This document shows positions 1-8,484 of a stretch of 64,000 nt of DNA, in pieces. The notes under the pieces are model-generated. The model searched no databases and was not told the DNA's origin. It was given only the letters and a program-made list of their open reading frames with translations. Both the position numbers and the translations under genes were made by a program. Origin of the DNA: Parvibaculaceae bacterium PLY_AMNH_Bact1 (lineage in GTDB: Bacteria; Pseudomonadota; Alphaproteobacteria; Parvibaculales; Parvibaculaceae); contig CP126168.1 of the NCBI GenBank assembly GCA_032881465.1, forward strand, positions 3,225,501 to 3,289,500, given 5' to 3'. How positions within the stretch are numbered: position 1 is the stretch's first letter; every line of letters starts with the position of its first letter.

Positions 1-464
1 GCGTCCACGAACTCTTTGACGAACGCGTGCTCCACAATCTGCAGATTGGAAATCACCCAGCACCGGTCTTCGAATATCCAGTAGTAGCCCAGGCCAATAA
101 ACTCGCCCTCTTTGGTGAGATATGGAAAGAAGGGAAAGGACCGACACGCCATCAGGCGGTTATCGCGCTCACATTTCGCAGCACCCTTGCAGACACAGGC
201 CACGCAGGTCTCGTTAATGTCCTTAACCTCTGCGACCGCATGTTTGTCATCCGGATCAGGCTTGTACTTCTTCCAAAGCTTGGTCCGCTTCTTGATTACC
301 TTCCACTCAGGAGGGGATGCCGCTGGGATGGCGTTTTCAACATCACAGCAGACCGGGTCGCCATTGTTCAGTGGCGCGCAGAACTGTCCGCAATCATATT
401 TCTCCGAAATGGAGGCGTTGAAGTTTCGGTAGATGGTCTCGAAATGCTTCTTACGTGCGGTCAT
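1..464 (-). CDS. YkgJ-like cysteine-cluster protein, 3' end cut by window edge
   Basis: A reading frame without stops runs from an ATG at 464 leftward off the window, giving about 154 residues. It is rich in cysteines in two clusters: CGQFC followed by VCCD near residues 30-47, and CVACVCKGAAKC plus a further Cys near residues 85-110. The second is followed by an aromatic stretch, FPFFPYL. This pattern is like YkgJ/UPF0153 proteins, which are thought to bind a metal or Fe-S cluster through conserved cysteines; their function is mostly unknown. GGGAG lies about 12 nt upstream of the ATG. The plus-strand frames over the same bases have no family resemblance and are shadows. The family assignment rests on the Cys pattern alone. 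Confidence 0.6.
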   Translation of the reverse strand, partial: MTARKKHFETIYRNFNASISEKYDCGQFCAPLNNGDPVCCDVENAIPAASPPEWKVIKKRTKLWKKYKPDPDDKHAVAEVKDINETCVACVCKGAAKCERDNRLMACRSFPFFPYLTKEGEFIGLGYYWIFEDRCWVISNLQIVEHAFVKEFVD

Positions 465-656
465 TGAAGGCGCAGGCTCCCGCTCAAAATTGTTCCTAAC
501 CGGGGTACCAAGCTTTGACGGAAACATCAATCATCCCACGCCGGTAAACCACCCCAAGGCCCTATCCATCGCGCGGATATTATGTTCCCCGAAGCCTCGC
601 CTTTACATAAATCGTCGGATCGCTAGGATCGCGCACCCCTAACCAATAGGTATTCA

Positions 657-1613
657 ATGCGTATCACCCTAGCTGCTCTCGCCTTAGTTCTCTCCGGTAT
701 TACACCCGTCCTGGCAAACACGCCAAAGGTTGTGGCGAGTTTAAAGCCCATTCATAGCCTGGTTGCAGCAGTCATGGGGGAGACCGGCAGTCCTGAGCTT
801 TTGGTCACTGGTGCAGCCTCCCCTCACACTTTTTCTCTAAAACCCTCGCAGGCAGCATCACTGACGGAGGCTGACCTGATTTTTTGGGTTGATCCGGCGT
901 TAGAGGGTTTCCTCGTCAGTCCGATGGCAAACCTTGCAAAAGAAAATGCGTCTGTACCTCTCCTGAACACAGAGGGTGTCACCTTGCTCGAAGCTCGCGA
1001 GGGAGGCATTTGGGAATCCCACGATGAAGATGACCACCACGGCCATGAGCATGGACATGCTGACGAGCATCAAGATGTGCACGAAGAAGAAACTGATCAC
1101 CAGATGATCGACCCCCATTTTTGGCTCGACATTGGCAATGGGGTCGCCCTTGTCACCACCATTGAACATCAATTGAGCAAAGTCTATCCGGACCTCGCAC
1201 CTGTTTTTGCAGAGAACGCGTCTGCGTTTCGCGACCAACTATTGTTGCTGGACACTGAGTTGAAAGAGCAACTAGCCCCAGTCAGCACGCAGCCTTACAT
1301 CGTGTTTCATGATGCCTATCAATATTTTGAGGAACGCTATGACCTGTCACCCGCAGGGTCGGTGACTGCCAACCCCGAGGTCAGACCCGGCGCTAGACGC
1401 ATTGCAGATCTAAGACAAGCAAGCAGCACGGCAATCTGCGTTTTTGCAGAGCCTCAGTTTGAAGCACGCATCCTGCAGCGCCTGACAGAAGACGAAGACG
1501 TTCATCTGGGCTATCTGGACCCATTGGGAAGTGCCCTTCCTGCCGGACCAGATCACTACGCAGCAACCCTTAGAGCACTTGCAAACAGCATTACAGACTG
1601 CTTGTCACAATAA
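657..1613 (+). CDS. znuA: Zinc ABC transporter substrate-binding protein ZnuA
   Basis: A periplasmic binding protein of 318 aa that captures Zn2+ for high-affinity import. Residues 1-20 are a signal peptide ending PVLA. The cluster A-I metal-binding layout is clear: SPHTFSLKPS with His57, DPHFWLD with His154, and FHDAYQYF with His218. Between residues 122 and 149 is a His/Asp/Glu-rich loop typical of zinc rather than manganese carriers. No znuB or znuC permease or ATPase is adjacent: the upstream gene is divergent and the downstream gene convergent, so it is an orphan here. I looked for a Zur palindrome upstream and found no convincing one. The ribosome site (AGGT) is weak. A terminator overlaps the stop codon. 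Confidence 0.92.
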   Translation: MRITLAALALVLSGITPVLANTPKVVASLKPIHSLVAAVMGETGSPELLVTGAASPHTFSLKPSQAASLTEADLIFWVDPALEGFLVSPMANLAKENASVPLLNTEGVTLLEAREGGIWESHDEDDHHGHEHGHADEHQDVHEEETDHQMIDPHFWLDIGNGVALVTTIEHQLSKVYPDLAPVFAENASAFRDQLLLLDTELKEQLAPVSTQPYIVFHDAYQYFEERYDLSPAGSVTANPEVRPGARRIADLRQASSTAICVFAEPQFEARILQRLTEDEDVHLGYLDPLGSALPAGPDHYAATLRALANSITDCLSQ

Positions 1614-1641
1614 AAAAGGCGGCACCGAAGCACCGCCTTTT
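1612..1641. terminator. Bidirectional intrinsic terminator
   Basis: An A-run, GGCGG, a 10-nt loop, CCGCC and a T-run lie between the convergent znuA and thiolase genes. The symmetry serves both strands. The A-run begins inside the znuA stop codon. Confidence 0.85.
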
Positions 1642-1661
1642 GAAACTCTATCGGTGAGATC

Positions 1662-2834
1662 TCAGAGACGCTCAACGATCGATACATTGGCAAGTCCACC
1701 ACCTTCACACATGGTCTGAAGGCCATAGCGCTTATTCTTCTTCTGCAGCGCATGGATCAATGTGGTCATGAGCTTCGTACCGGAACCACCAAGCGGGTGA
1801 CCCAGCGCAATCGCGCCGCCATTCACATTGAGACGCTCAGGATCAGCACCTGTTTCTTTCAGCCATGCCGCAGGAACAGAAGCAAAAGCTTCGTTCACTT
1901 CGAAAAGATCAATGTCATCAATCTTCATGCCGGTCTTTTCAAGTGCGACCTGAGTTGCCGGAATTGGGGCTTCTAGCATGATGACCGGATCGCCACCTGT
2001 AACTGTTAGGTGGTGAATGCGTGCGATTGGATCCACGCCGAGGTCTTTCAGACCCTTTTCATTCACAACCATGACCGCCGATGCGCCATCACAGATCTGG
2101 CTTGACGTCGCCGCGGTCAAAGCACCGCCTTCAACCAGCAGCTTCACACCTTGGATACCGTCAAGGCTTGCATTGAAGCGAATGCCTTCGTCTACCTTGT
2201 GAACTTCTTTCGTGCCGTCTTCCAGCTCGACTTCGAGACCAAGAATTTCATCATCAAAGTCACCCGCCTGAGTTGCGGCAATCGCTTTTTCGTGGCTTCG
2301 GAACCCGTATTGGTCAAGTTCGTCTTTTGAGAGTCCGTATTTTTTCGCCATCATTTCAGCGCCCGCAAACTGGCTGAACTGAACGTCAGGATAGCGCTCT
2401 GTCATGTGAGGGCTCACATAGAACCCAAAGCCGTTCTTTATGGGCAATGACATAGGCAGACCCATTGGCACACGGGTCATGCTTTCGACGCCGGATGCAA
2501 TCACACAATCCATGAAGCCTGACATCACGGCCTGTGCCGCAAAGTGCAGCGCCTGCTGAGAAGATCCGCACTGACGATCAACCGACGTCGCAGGAACGCT
2601 TTCCGGCATGCCCGCAGCTAGAACTGCGTTACGTGCAATGTTACCAGCCTGCTCGCCAGCCTGACCAACGCAGCCCATGATCACATCATCAACGCGCGCC
2701 GGATCGGCATTTGCCTTGGAGATCACTGATTTCAAAACTTCACCAGCCATATCAGCCGGGTGCCAGCCTTTAAGGCGTCCGTCGCGACGACCACCGGCGG
2801 TCCGGGTCGCGGAGACGATATAAGCTTCTGCCAT
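1662..2834 (-). CDS. Acetyl-CoA acetyltransferase / thiolase
   Basis: A full-length thiolase of 390 aa, catalysing thiolytic cleavage of 3-ketoacyl-CoA or the reverse condensation. The acyl-accepting cysteine is Cys89 in VDRQCGSSQQA. The His346 motif (GGAIALGHPLGGSG) and the second catalytic Cys376 (MCEGGGLA) are both present, as is VNEAFA. It is cytosolic. It stands alone on the minus strand with about 260 bp of upstream DNA, so it probably has its own promoter. It belongs functionally with the crotonases and acyl-CoA dehydrogenases to its right. Substrate chain length cannot be told from the sequence; degradative rather than biosynthetic use is inferred from context. Confidence 0.92.
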   Translation of the reverse strand: MAEAYIVSATRTAGGRRDGRLKGWHPADMAGEVLKSVISKANADPARVDDVIMGCVGQAGEQAGNIARNAVLAAGMPESVPATSVDRQCGSSQQALHFAAQAVMSGFMDCVIASGVESMTRVPMGLPMSLPIKNGFGFYVSPHMTERYPDVQFSQFAGAEMMAKKYGLSKDELDQYGFRSHEKAIAATQAGDFDDEILGLEVELEDGTKEVHKVDEGIRFNASLDGIQGVKLLVEGGALTAATSSQICDGASAVMVVNEKGLKDLGVDPIARIHHLTVTGGDPVIMLEAPIPATQVALEKTGMKIDDIDLFEVNEAFASVPAAWLKETGADPERLNVNGGAIALGHPLGGSGTKLMTTLIHALQKKNKRYGLQTMCEGGGLANVSIVERL

Positions 2835-3093
2835 GTCTTTTTCCTCTTAGATGTAACGAGTCTGACCATAAATATGGGTTCGATTTGGCCGTAAGATGGG
2901 CCGAGCGCGCGGGAGATTCAACGCTCTTTTAGGCGCGCACGCCTCACACTTTCGAAGGCCGCGATTTGCCGAGGAATTCCCTACGTAAAGGCTGATAAAT
3001 TGCTTTAACCCGTTAGCCCCGCTTAGACTGCGGGCAACGTAATATCACAGAACACTGACAAATTTGGCCCACACGGCCAGCAGGGAGAGCCTC

Positions 3094-3915
3094 ATGAGCG
3101 AACGTATTTCAGTCGACATTAAAGATGGTGTAGCCGATGTGCGCTTGACCCGAAGCGACAAAATGAACGCCCTGGACGACCAGATGTTCAAGGCACTGAT
3201 CGATACAGGCGAACGATTGAAGACCGAAAAGGGTGTTCGGGCCGTGGTGATTTCTGGCGAAGGGCGAGCCTTCTGCGCAGGCCTGGACATGGGGAACTTT
3301 GGCAAAATGGCCGAAGGGGATGATGCTACAGGAGCCAAATCAAACAAGAAGCGCAATGCGCTTGCGCCCAGAACGCACGGCCTTGCCAACCGCGCGCAAT
3401 ATGCTGCCTGGGTCTGGCGCGAAGTCCCGGTGCCTGTCATTGCTGCCGTACACGGTGTTGCCTTCGGCGGTGGTTTCCAGGTCTGTCTTGGTGCTGATAT
3501 TCGCTACGTCGCACCCGACACCAAAATGTCCATCATGGAGATCAAATGGGGCCTCGTGCCGGATATGGCGGGCACGCAACTCATGCGCCACCTCGCCCGT
3601 GAAGACATTGTAAGGGAGCTCACCTACACAGGCCGTATCTTCTCCGGTCAGGAAGCGCTCGATTACGGCTTTGCAACCCGTGTCGTCGACGATCCCCGCG
3701 CACTTGCCCTAGAAACTGCGCAAGAAATCGCAGGCAAAAATCCGGACGCGATCCGCGCCAACAAGCGCATCTTCAATGCGGCCCCTTATGTGGATGCGGG
3801 CGCAGGCTTATTGTCTGAATCTGTTGAACAGGATGACATCATCGGGTCTGACAATCAGATTGAGTCCATCATGTCCACCATGGAAAAACGCCCTGGCAAA
3901 TTCGCCGACGCTTGA
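3094..3915 (+). CDS. Enoyl-CoA hydratase/isomerase (crotonase) family protein
   Basis: A 273-aa crotonase-fold protein. The oxyanion-hole segments are recognisable: GRAFCAGLDM near residue 60 and HGVAFGGGFQ near residue 127. EIKWGLVPDMAG follows where the catalytic acid loop of hydratases and dienoyl-CoA isomerases lies. It probably hydrates or isomerises an unsaturated acyl-CoA. I chose ATG 3094 because GGGAGAG precedes it at correct spacing; a TTG 30 nt upstream would add ten residues without a ribosome site. It is convergent with the iron alcohol dehydrogenase, with a 4-bp gap and no terminator visible. The exact reaction (hydratase, isomerase or hydrolase) is unresolved. Confidence 0.85.
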   Translation: MSERISVDIKDGVADVRLTRSDKMNALDDQMFKALIDTGERLKTEKGVRAVVISGEGRAFCAGLDMGNFGKMAEGDDATGAKSNKKRNALAPRTHGLANRAQYAAWVWREVPVPVIAAVHGVAFGGGFQVCLGADIRYVAPDTKMSIMEIKWGLVPDMAGTQLMRHLAREDIVRELTYTGRIFSGQEALDYGFATRVVDDPRALALETAQEIAGKNPDAIRANKRIFNAAPYVDAGAGLLSESVEQDDIIGSDNQIESIMSTMEKRPGKFADA

Positions 3916-3919
3916 TCAC

Positions 3920-5101
3920 CTATTTAGCCAGCTGAAGTATCTGCATAACATCCGCGGCCTCTGACACAGGTCGCGGATTTGTCCTTGCCCAGAAATCATG
4001 CATCGTTTTCTCAGCCACTTCCTGAAGCCGGTCCTCGCCCACATTTACCGCTGCCAGCGTTCGGGGCATGCCCAATCCGGAAATAAAATCGTCCGCAAGG
4101 TCAGACGCCCTCCTGTCTGGCGATCCAAAACAAGCGCTGATACGCTTCTGCCGCTCTGCATTCACCGATTCATTAAACGCAAGCACATAAGGCGACATCA
4201 CGCAGGACGTGTAGCCGTGCGGCACACCACACGCACCGCCCAGCACGTGGCCGATGGCATGACTTGCACCCATGGGCACGCCGGATACGACCGGTACCAT
4301 GGATTGCCACATGCCAATTTGACAATTGAGCCGGGCCTCCATATCGCCAGGGTCTTCCTTTACACGCCGCAAGCCATCGACCAGAAGACGCAGCGCACTG
4401 TCGGCAAGCCCATCGCAATAGGGGTTGGACTGGAGCGAGGCGAGCGTCTCAATGGCATGATCCATCGCGCGAACGCCGGTGGAAAACCAGAGCCATTCCG
4501 GCGTGTGACGCGTAAGCGCCGGGTCAAGGATCACCGTATGGGGCGCCAGATCTCTATGCTCATACCCTTCTTTCAGGTTCTTCCGAAGGTCCGTCGCACC
4601 GCCGAGCGGATTAAACTCTCCGCCCGATAGTGTTGTGGGGATGGCAATAGAGCGAATAGCCGGTCCTTCAAACGCTGGGTGCACCACTGTGCCGTCCTTC
4701 TCAACACGCACATGGAAGGGCTCAAGCCCATCGGCATCTTTGACATTGTGGGTGAGCGTGACGAGCACCACCTTGCCCGCATCGGTGACCGACCCACCAC
4801 CCAGTGTCACAAGCAGGTCAGCACTTGCGCCGCGCGCCGCATCTGCAGCGTCAATGACGGCCTGTCGTGGCGTATGTGCAGGCATGCCTGTATAGACATC
4901 TGCGAGCCTGTCTCCCAAAGCGCTCCGCACTTTGTCGATTTCATCTGTCTGGTCCGCAAGTGTTTTGCTGGCAATCAGGAAAACACGTTGAGCGCTGAGC
5001 GCCTCAACCTGCTCCGCCAATGCATCCGCCGCCGGTTTTCCAAACACAACCTTCTCCAGCGCAGAGCACTGGATTTCACCTGCCGCTCCCATGACACTCA
5101 T
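3920..5101 (-). CDS. Iron-containing alcohol dehydrogenase / maleylacetate reductase-like
   Basis: A group III metal-dependent dehydrogenase of 393 aa. The NAD(P)-binding turn GGGSVTDAGK is in the N-terminal half. Metal ligands typical of the family are present: Asp and His in MDHAIE, His in ASHAIGH and His in PHGYTSC. Family members reduce maleylacetate or oxidise alcohols. The residues around the cofactor loop resemble the maleylacetate reductase branch, but this is only suggestive. ATG 5101 is preferred over the upstream frame extension because GGGAGGG lies 4-5 nt before it. It is transcribed in the same direction as the acyl-CoA dehydrogenase operon to its right, 151 bp away across a repeat-like element, and may be read from it. 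Confidence 0.85.
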   Translation of the reverse strand: MSVMGAAGEIQCSALEKVVFGKPAADALAEQVEALSAQRVFLIASKTLADQTDEIDKVRSALGDRLADVYTGMPAHTPRQAVIDAADAARGASADLLVTLGGGSVTDAGKVVLVTLTHNVKDADGLEPFHVRVEKDGTVVHPAFEGPAIRSIAIPTTLSGGEFNPLGGATDLRKNLKEGYEHRDLAPHTVILDPALTRHTPEWLWFSTGVRAMDHAIETLASLQSNPYCDGLADSALRLLVDGLRRVKEDPGDMEARLNCQIGMWQSMVPVVSGVPMGASHAIGHVLGGACGVPHGYTSCVMSPYVLAFNESVNAERQKRISACFGSPDRRASDLADDFISGLGMPRTLAAVNVGEDRLQEVAEKTMHDFWARTNPRPVSEAADVMQILQLAK

Positions 5102-5217
5102 ATGTCCCTCCCTTAATTCAGGAAGTCTGAGACATTTCAGCGCCTGTGGGAAGGGCGAGAGCATTTCTAGGGTGAGGTCGACGCCGCCACAGGTTCAAGG
5201 CTAGGCCGAACGCGTAA

Positions 5218-5254
5218 GCGGTTTTCCGTCAGGAAATGCGGCAAACAAAGAGTC
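5218..5254. repeat. Intergenic palindromic repeat, copy 1
   Basis: GCGGTTTTCCGTCAGGAA and the bases after it, through AAAGAGTC, closely match the element at 50045-50080. The core TTTTCCGTnnGGAA is partly palindromic. It resembles short intergenic palindromes I remember as common in Rhizobiales genomes; that is from memory, not a search. Confidence 0.5.
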
Positions 5255-6416
5255 AGAAGAGGCGCGTGTCCGTTTCAAGGCCCAGAAAAAGCCGCCCAGC
5301 CTGTTCAAGCACGCCCTTCGCAACCATCATATGCTGGGTCGCCACATGAACATCCCTGAAATACCGTTGCAAAGGCGAGCGCTTATAGACTGAAGTCCCA
5401 CCACCCAGGTCATAAACAATATCAACTGCCTGGGCTGCAGACGTGGTCGCATGCGCCATGGAAAGGCGCATATCACGACGCAGATCAACGCTGATCACAC
5501 CTTTTGTCTGCGCCGCCTCCCAGGCTTCCGCGAAAGCATCGTCCATCCAGGTCTGTGCAGAACGCACCAAGGCCTCGGCTCGCGCCACACCCATCTGAGT
5601 ATCAGGCCGCTTCGCAAGAGGCTTCAATGTTCCCTGAGGCGTCTTGGCAGAGGCAAAGCTCACAAGCTCGTCGATGGCAGAGCGCGCAGTGCCCAAAGCA
5701 ACGCCTGCAATTCCAGACGCAAGAAGCGCGAACAGAGGAAAGACATAAAGCGGGCGCTCCATCGGCTTGTCATACCCAAAGGCAATGCCGCGGCTTTCTG
5801 GTACCCACACATCCTTCATCTCAAAGTCAGTACTGCCCGTGCCACAAAGCCCAGACACATCCCAGGTGTCGAGAAGCGTCACCTCATCGGCAGGCACCAT
5901 CATCATCCGACTGATGGGAACGCCTGTATCGGACATTTCAGGCTTTCCATCTTTCATGACAAAACACCCCCCGGAAATCCACGCCGCGTTGCGGCTTCCA
6001 GAGCCCCATTGCCAGCGCCCAGACACACGGTAACCGTCACCCTCCGGTATGGCTTTGCCAGTAGGCGCAAACACACCAGCTGTGATGGTCCGTTTGCCGC
6101 CTCCGAAAATCTCTTCTGCGTCGGCCTTCGGCATATAGGCAGACCCAAGCCCCGTCGTCGCGCCAATCATCGCGCACCAGGCAGCAGACGAGTCGCCCCG
6201 CGCCAGCGTCCGAATAAGCTTGAGGAAGCTCGGCGGATCCAATTCCAGACCGCCATAAACCTCCGGCACCATGACGGAGTAGAAGCCCGCTTCCGCGAAT
6301 GCTTCTGCAATGTCCTGGGGAACCTGGCGCATCTCTTCAATTTCGTCTGTGCGCTCCCGCAGCATCGGCACAAAACTCTCGGCGGCGGCGAGGAGTGCGT
6401 CTCCAGTTGACGTCAT
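5253..6416 (-). CDS. Acyl-CoA dehydrogenase-fold flavoprotein, possible group D monooxygenase
   Basis: A protein of 387 aa with the acyl-CoA dehydrogenase fold and the C-terminal signature of the Acyl-CoA_dh_2 / HsaA type: GGTSVYKRSPLQRYFRDVH followed by ATQHMM. Members of that branch include flavin-dependent hydroxylases such as HsaA and DszC as well as unusual dehydrogenases. The usual catalytic Glu context of classical dehydrogenases is not evident. The start at ATG 6416 has AGGAG 8 nt upstream; upstream extension would run into the neighbouring gene. It is the last gene of a tight operon after an enoyl-CoA hydratase and another acyl-CoA dehydrogenase (19-bp gap). No flavin reductase is nearby, which a monooxygenase would need. 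Confidence 0.82.
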   Translation of the reverse strand: MTSTGDALLAAAESFVPMLRERTDEIEEMRQVPQDIAEAFAEAGFYSVMVPEVYGGLELDPPSFLKLIRTLARGDSSAAWCAMIGATTGLGSAYMPKADAEEIFGGGKRTITAGVFAPTGKAIPEGDGYRVSGRWQWGSGSRNAAWISGGCFVMKDGKPEMSDTGVPISRMMMVPADEVTLLDTWDVSGLCGTGSTDFEMKDVWVPESRGIAFGYDKPMERPLYVFPLFALLASGIAGVALGTARSAIDELVSFASAKTPQGTLKPLAKRPDTQMGVARAEALVRSAQTWMDDAFAEAWEAAQTKGVISVDLRRDMRLSMAHATTSAAQAVDIVYDLGGGTSVYKRSPLQRYFRDVHVATQHMMVAKGVLEQAGRLFLGLETDTRLF

Positions 6417-6435
6417 CGACCTATCTCCTGGTGGT

Positions 6436-7605
6436 TTATTGGGGTAGCCCAAGCCGGGCAGCGATATTGTTGCGTTGCATATTGGAAGACCCACCGACAA
6501 TCGGCATACCCAAAACGTCCCGCACATTGCGTTCCATGTCGTAAGAATCGGTAAGTCCGTAGGCCCCCATCACTTGCTGACAGGCGAGTACGATCTCAAC
6601 AGCTGTGTCCGCGACGAACAACTTGGCCATACTAGTTTCCACAGAGCAGGGCTTGCCTTCATGGGCCAGATGAACCGCGTGATAGAGCATATGTTGGCAA
6701 GCTTGAAGCTTTGTCTTCGCTTCTGACAATGCATGTCGAACGGCCTGGTGCGCCGCAATCGGTTTACCGAACTGCACCCGTTCTTGCGCGTAAACCCAGG
6801 CCTCTTCTACAGCAGCCCGAGCGACACCATAGGTCACGGTCGTAATCTCGATTTTTTCGACATCAAGGGTTCTGCCCGCAAGCATGCCCCATCCCTTGTT
6901 CCAACCCTCAGGTCCACCCAACACCTGTTCAACAGGAATGCGCACATCATCAAAGAAAACATCACAAGACGCTGTATATCGAAGGTTTGAATGTTCGATC
7001 GGCTGCATGGAAATACCTGCAGCATCCGTCGGAATCAAAAGCACGGTCAGGTTCTTATATTTCTTGCCCGCAGCGTCGCTGTTGACCAAACAATAGATAT
7101 AGTCCGCCCAATCAGCACCAGTGCACCAACGTTTCGCACCGTTGACCACCACAGTCTTCCCATCATCTTCCAGATGCGCGCGGGTTCTGACCGTCGCGAG
7201 ATCACCGCCGACATCCGGCTCACTCAGACCATAGGCAAACCAGATATCACCCTTGGCAAGCTTCGGCAGAAGCTCCCGTTTCTGAGCGTCCGACCCGTTC
7301 TCCACCACATTTGCACCGCCATAAAACGCCGCATGAATAAACGGCCCACCGAGCGAAGGACCTACTTGGCAGAGCTCGTCCAGCACAGCAACGGCGGCAA
7401 CCAGATCAATTCCCTGCCCGCCATATTCTTCGGGAATGGTAAGGCCACAGACTCCCAAGTCCGCAAGCTTGCGAAACGTGTCTCGACAAAAAGTATGGTC
7501 CTTGTCAAGCTGCCGGCGTTTCTCCCGCGGCATCTCATCTTTCACAAAGCGCTTGATCATATCCCGCAGGATGGTGACGTGCTCGGGTTCATCGGTGAAA
7601 TACAT
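6436..7605 (-). CDS. Acyl-CoA dehydrogenase
   Basis: A 389-aa acyl-CoA dehydrogenase with the N-terminal helical, central beta (YGLSEPDVGGDLA, substrate and FAD loop) and C-terminal helical domains. The C-terminal segment that normally reads YEGT-EIQR here reads IVGGSSNMQR, so the usual catalytic Glu is Gly. A Glu occurs in TLDVEKIEI, the region that carries the catalytic base in isovaleryl-CoA dehydrogenase-like enzymes. This suggests a branched-chain or bulky acyl-CoA substrate, by inference. It is the middle gene of the operon, 5 bp after the enoyl-CoA hydratase stop and 19 bp before the next flavoprotein. Confidence 0.88.
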   Translation of the reverse strand: MYFTDEPEHVTILRDMIKRFVKDEMPREKRRQLDKDHTFCRDTFRKLADLGVCGLTIPEEYGGQGIDLVAAVAVLDELCQVGPSLGGPFIHAAFYGGANVVENGSDAQKRELLPKLAKGDIWFAYGLSEPDVGGDLATVRTRAHLEDDGKTVVVNGAKRWCTGADWADYIYCLVNSDAAGKKYKNLTVLLIPTDAAGISMQPIEHSNLRYTASCDVFFDDVRIPVEQVLGGPEGWNKGWGMLAGRTLDVEKIEITTVTYGVARAAVEEAWVYAQERVQFGKPIAAHQAVRHALSEAKTKLQACQHMLYHAVHLAHEGKPCSVETSMAKLFVADTAVEIVLACQQVMGAYGLTDSYDMERNVRDVLGMPIVGGSSNMQRNNIAARLGLPQ

Positions 7606-7610
7606 GGACG

Positions 7611-8405
7611 CTATTCCCCAGTGAAGTTCGGCGTGCGCTTTTCTTTAAAGGCAGCCACCGCTTCTTTGCGGTCTTCCAGCGTGTTGGTAATGGCTTCATA
7701 GGCAATTGCGGCATCCATCACTTTCACAGCAATTTCGCGAAGCGTGATGTTCGCCGCCGTCTTTGTCCACCGCACTGCCCATTTCGGATTGCCCATGATC
7801 TTGCCGACGAGCTCAGCAACTTTTGCATCAAGCTCTTCTGCTGGAACGGAATAGTTGATGAGCCCGAGGTCGAGTGCCTGCTGACCGGTCAGCATGTCGC
7901 CCGTCATGAGCAACTCTTTTGCTTTGGCGAAACCAATAAGCTGAGGCCAGATCACCGCGCCGCCATCGCCTGCAACCAGGCCGACTTTCACATGCGGATC
8001 ACCAATGACCGCTTTATCGCTCGCAATAATCACATCGCACAGAAGCGCAATCGTTGCGCCAAGCCCCGCCGCCGCGCCATTGAGGCGACAGACAATGGGT
8101 TTTTCCAGATCAAGGAGAGACGTGACGATCCGCTTTCCCTCAGGAGCAATGGATCGAAACTTTGCCGGGTTCGCGATCATCTCATCGAACCATTCCATAT
8201 CGCCGCCCGCGCAAAACGCCCGACCAGCGCCCGTCAGAATGATGAGGTCGCTATCTTCATCCCGCTGAAGGTCGGTAAAAACACGGCCCAGCTCCTCATG
8301 CATGCGGGCATCAACGGCATTAACCTGCCCCGGCCCGTCAATCGTGACCGTCAGAACCCGGCCTTCATAACTGAATGACAAGGTCTCGTAATCTTTGAAT
8401 TCCAT
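7611..8405 (-). CDS. Enoyl-CoA hydratase/isomerase family protein
   Basis: A crotonase-fold protein of 264 aa. It has GRAFCAGGDMEWF and NGAAAGLGATIALLCD, the two oxyanion-hole segments, then GDPHVKVGLVAGDGG in the active-site loop. ATG 8405 is chosen because AAAGGGAG sits about 6 nt upstream; the GTG two codons earlier touches that ribosome site. It is the first gene of the operon with the two flavoproteins that follow. It is divergent from the TetR gene at 8485, and an operator-like palindrome lies 19 bp upstream of its start. It likely acts on the enoyl-CoA made by the downstream dehydrogenase. Confidence 0.88.
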   Translation of the reverse strand: MEFKDYETLSFSYEGRVLTVTIDGPGQVNAVDARMHEELGRVFTDLQRDEDSDLIILTGAGRAFCAGGDMEWFDEMIANPAKFRSIAPEGKRIVTSLLDLEKPIVCRLNGAAAGLGATIALLCDVIIASDKAVIGDPHVKVGLVAGDGGAVIWPQLIGFAKAKELLMTGDMLTGQQALDLGLINYSVPAEELDAKVAELVGKIMGNPKWAVRWTKTAANITLREIAVKVMDAAIAYEAITNTLEDRKEAVAAFKEKRTPNFTGE

Positions 8406-8423
8406 GACCACTCCCTTTTTTTC

Positions 8424-8436
8424 TGAGGCTACCTCA
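8424..8436. promoter_or_regulatory. Operator-like palindrome, copy 1
   Basis: TGAGG-CTA-CCTCA followed by ATTTT lies just upstream of the enoyl-CoA hydratase operon. A near copy, TGAGGAATACTCA followed by AATTT, lies 94 bp away at the start of the TetR gene. The paired sites bracket the divergent promoters and probably bind that TetR protein. Confidence 0.5.
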
Positions 8437-8484
8437 ATTTTATCTAGACGATCAACCCTGAAATAGGCTTATGTTTGTCGAGAT

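Noticed and set aside
27-467. Plus-strand frames at the left edge as genes
   Set aside because: The minus frame over the same bases has a coherent cysteine-cluster protein with a ribosome site; the plus frames match no family.
560-600. A Zur box upstream of znuA
   Set aside because: ATATTATGTTCC is only weakly symmetric and does not fit the Zur palindrome well enough.
5451-6410. A 319-residue plus-strand frame
   Set aside because: It lies entirely opposite a clear acyl-CoA dehydrogenase-fold gene and has no recognisable motif.
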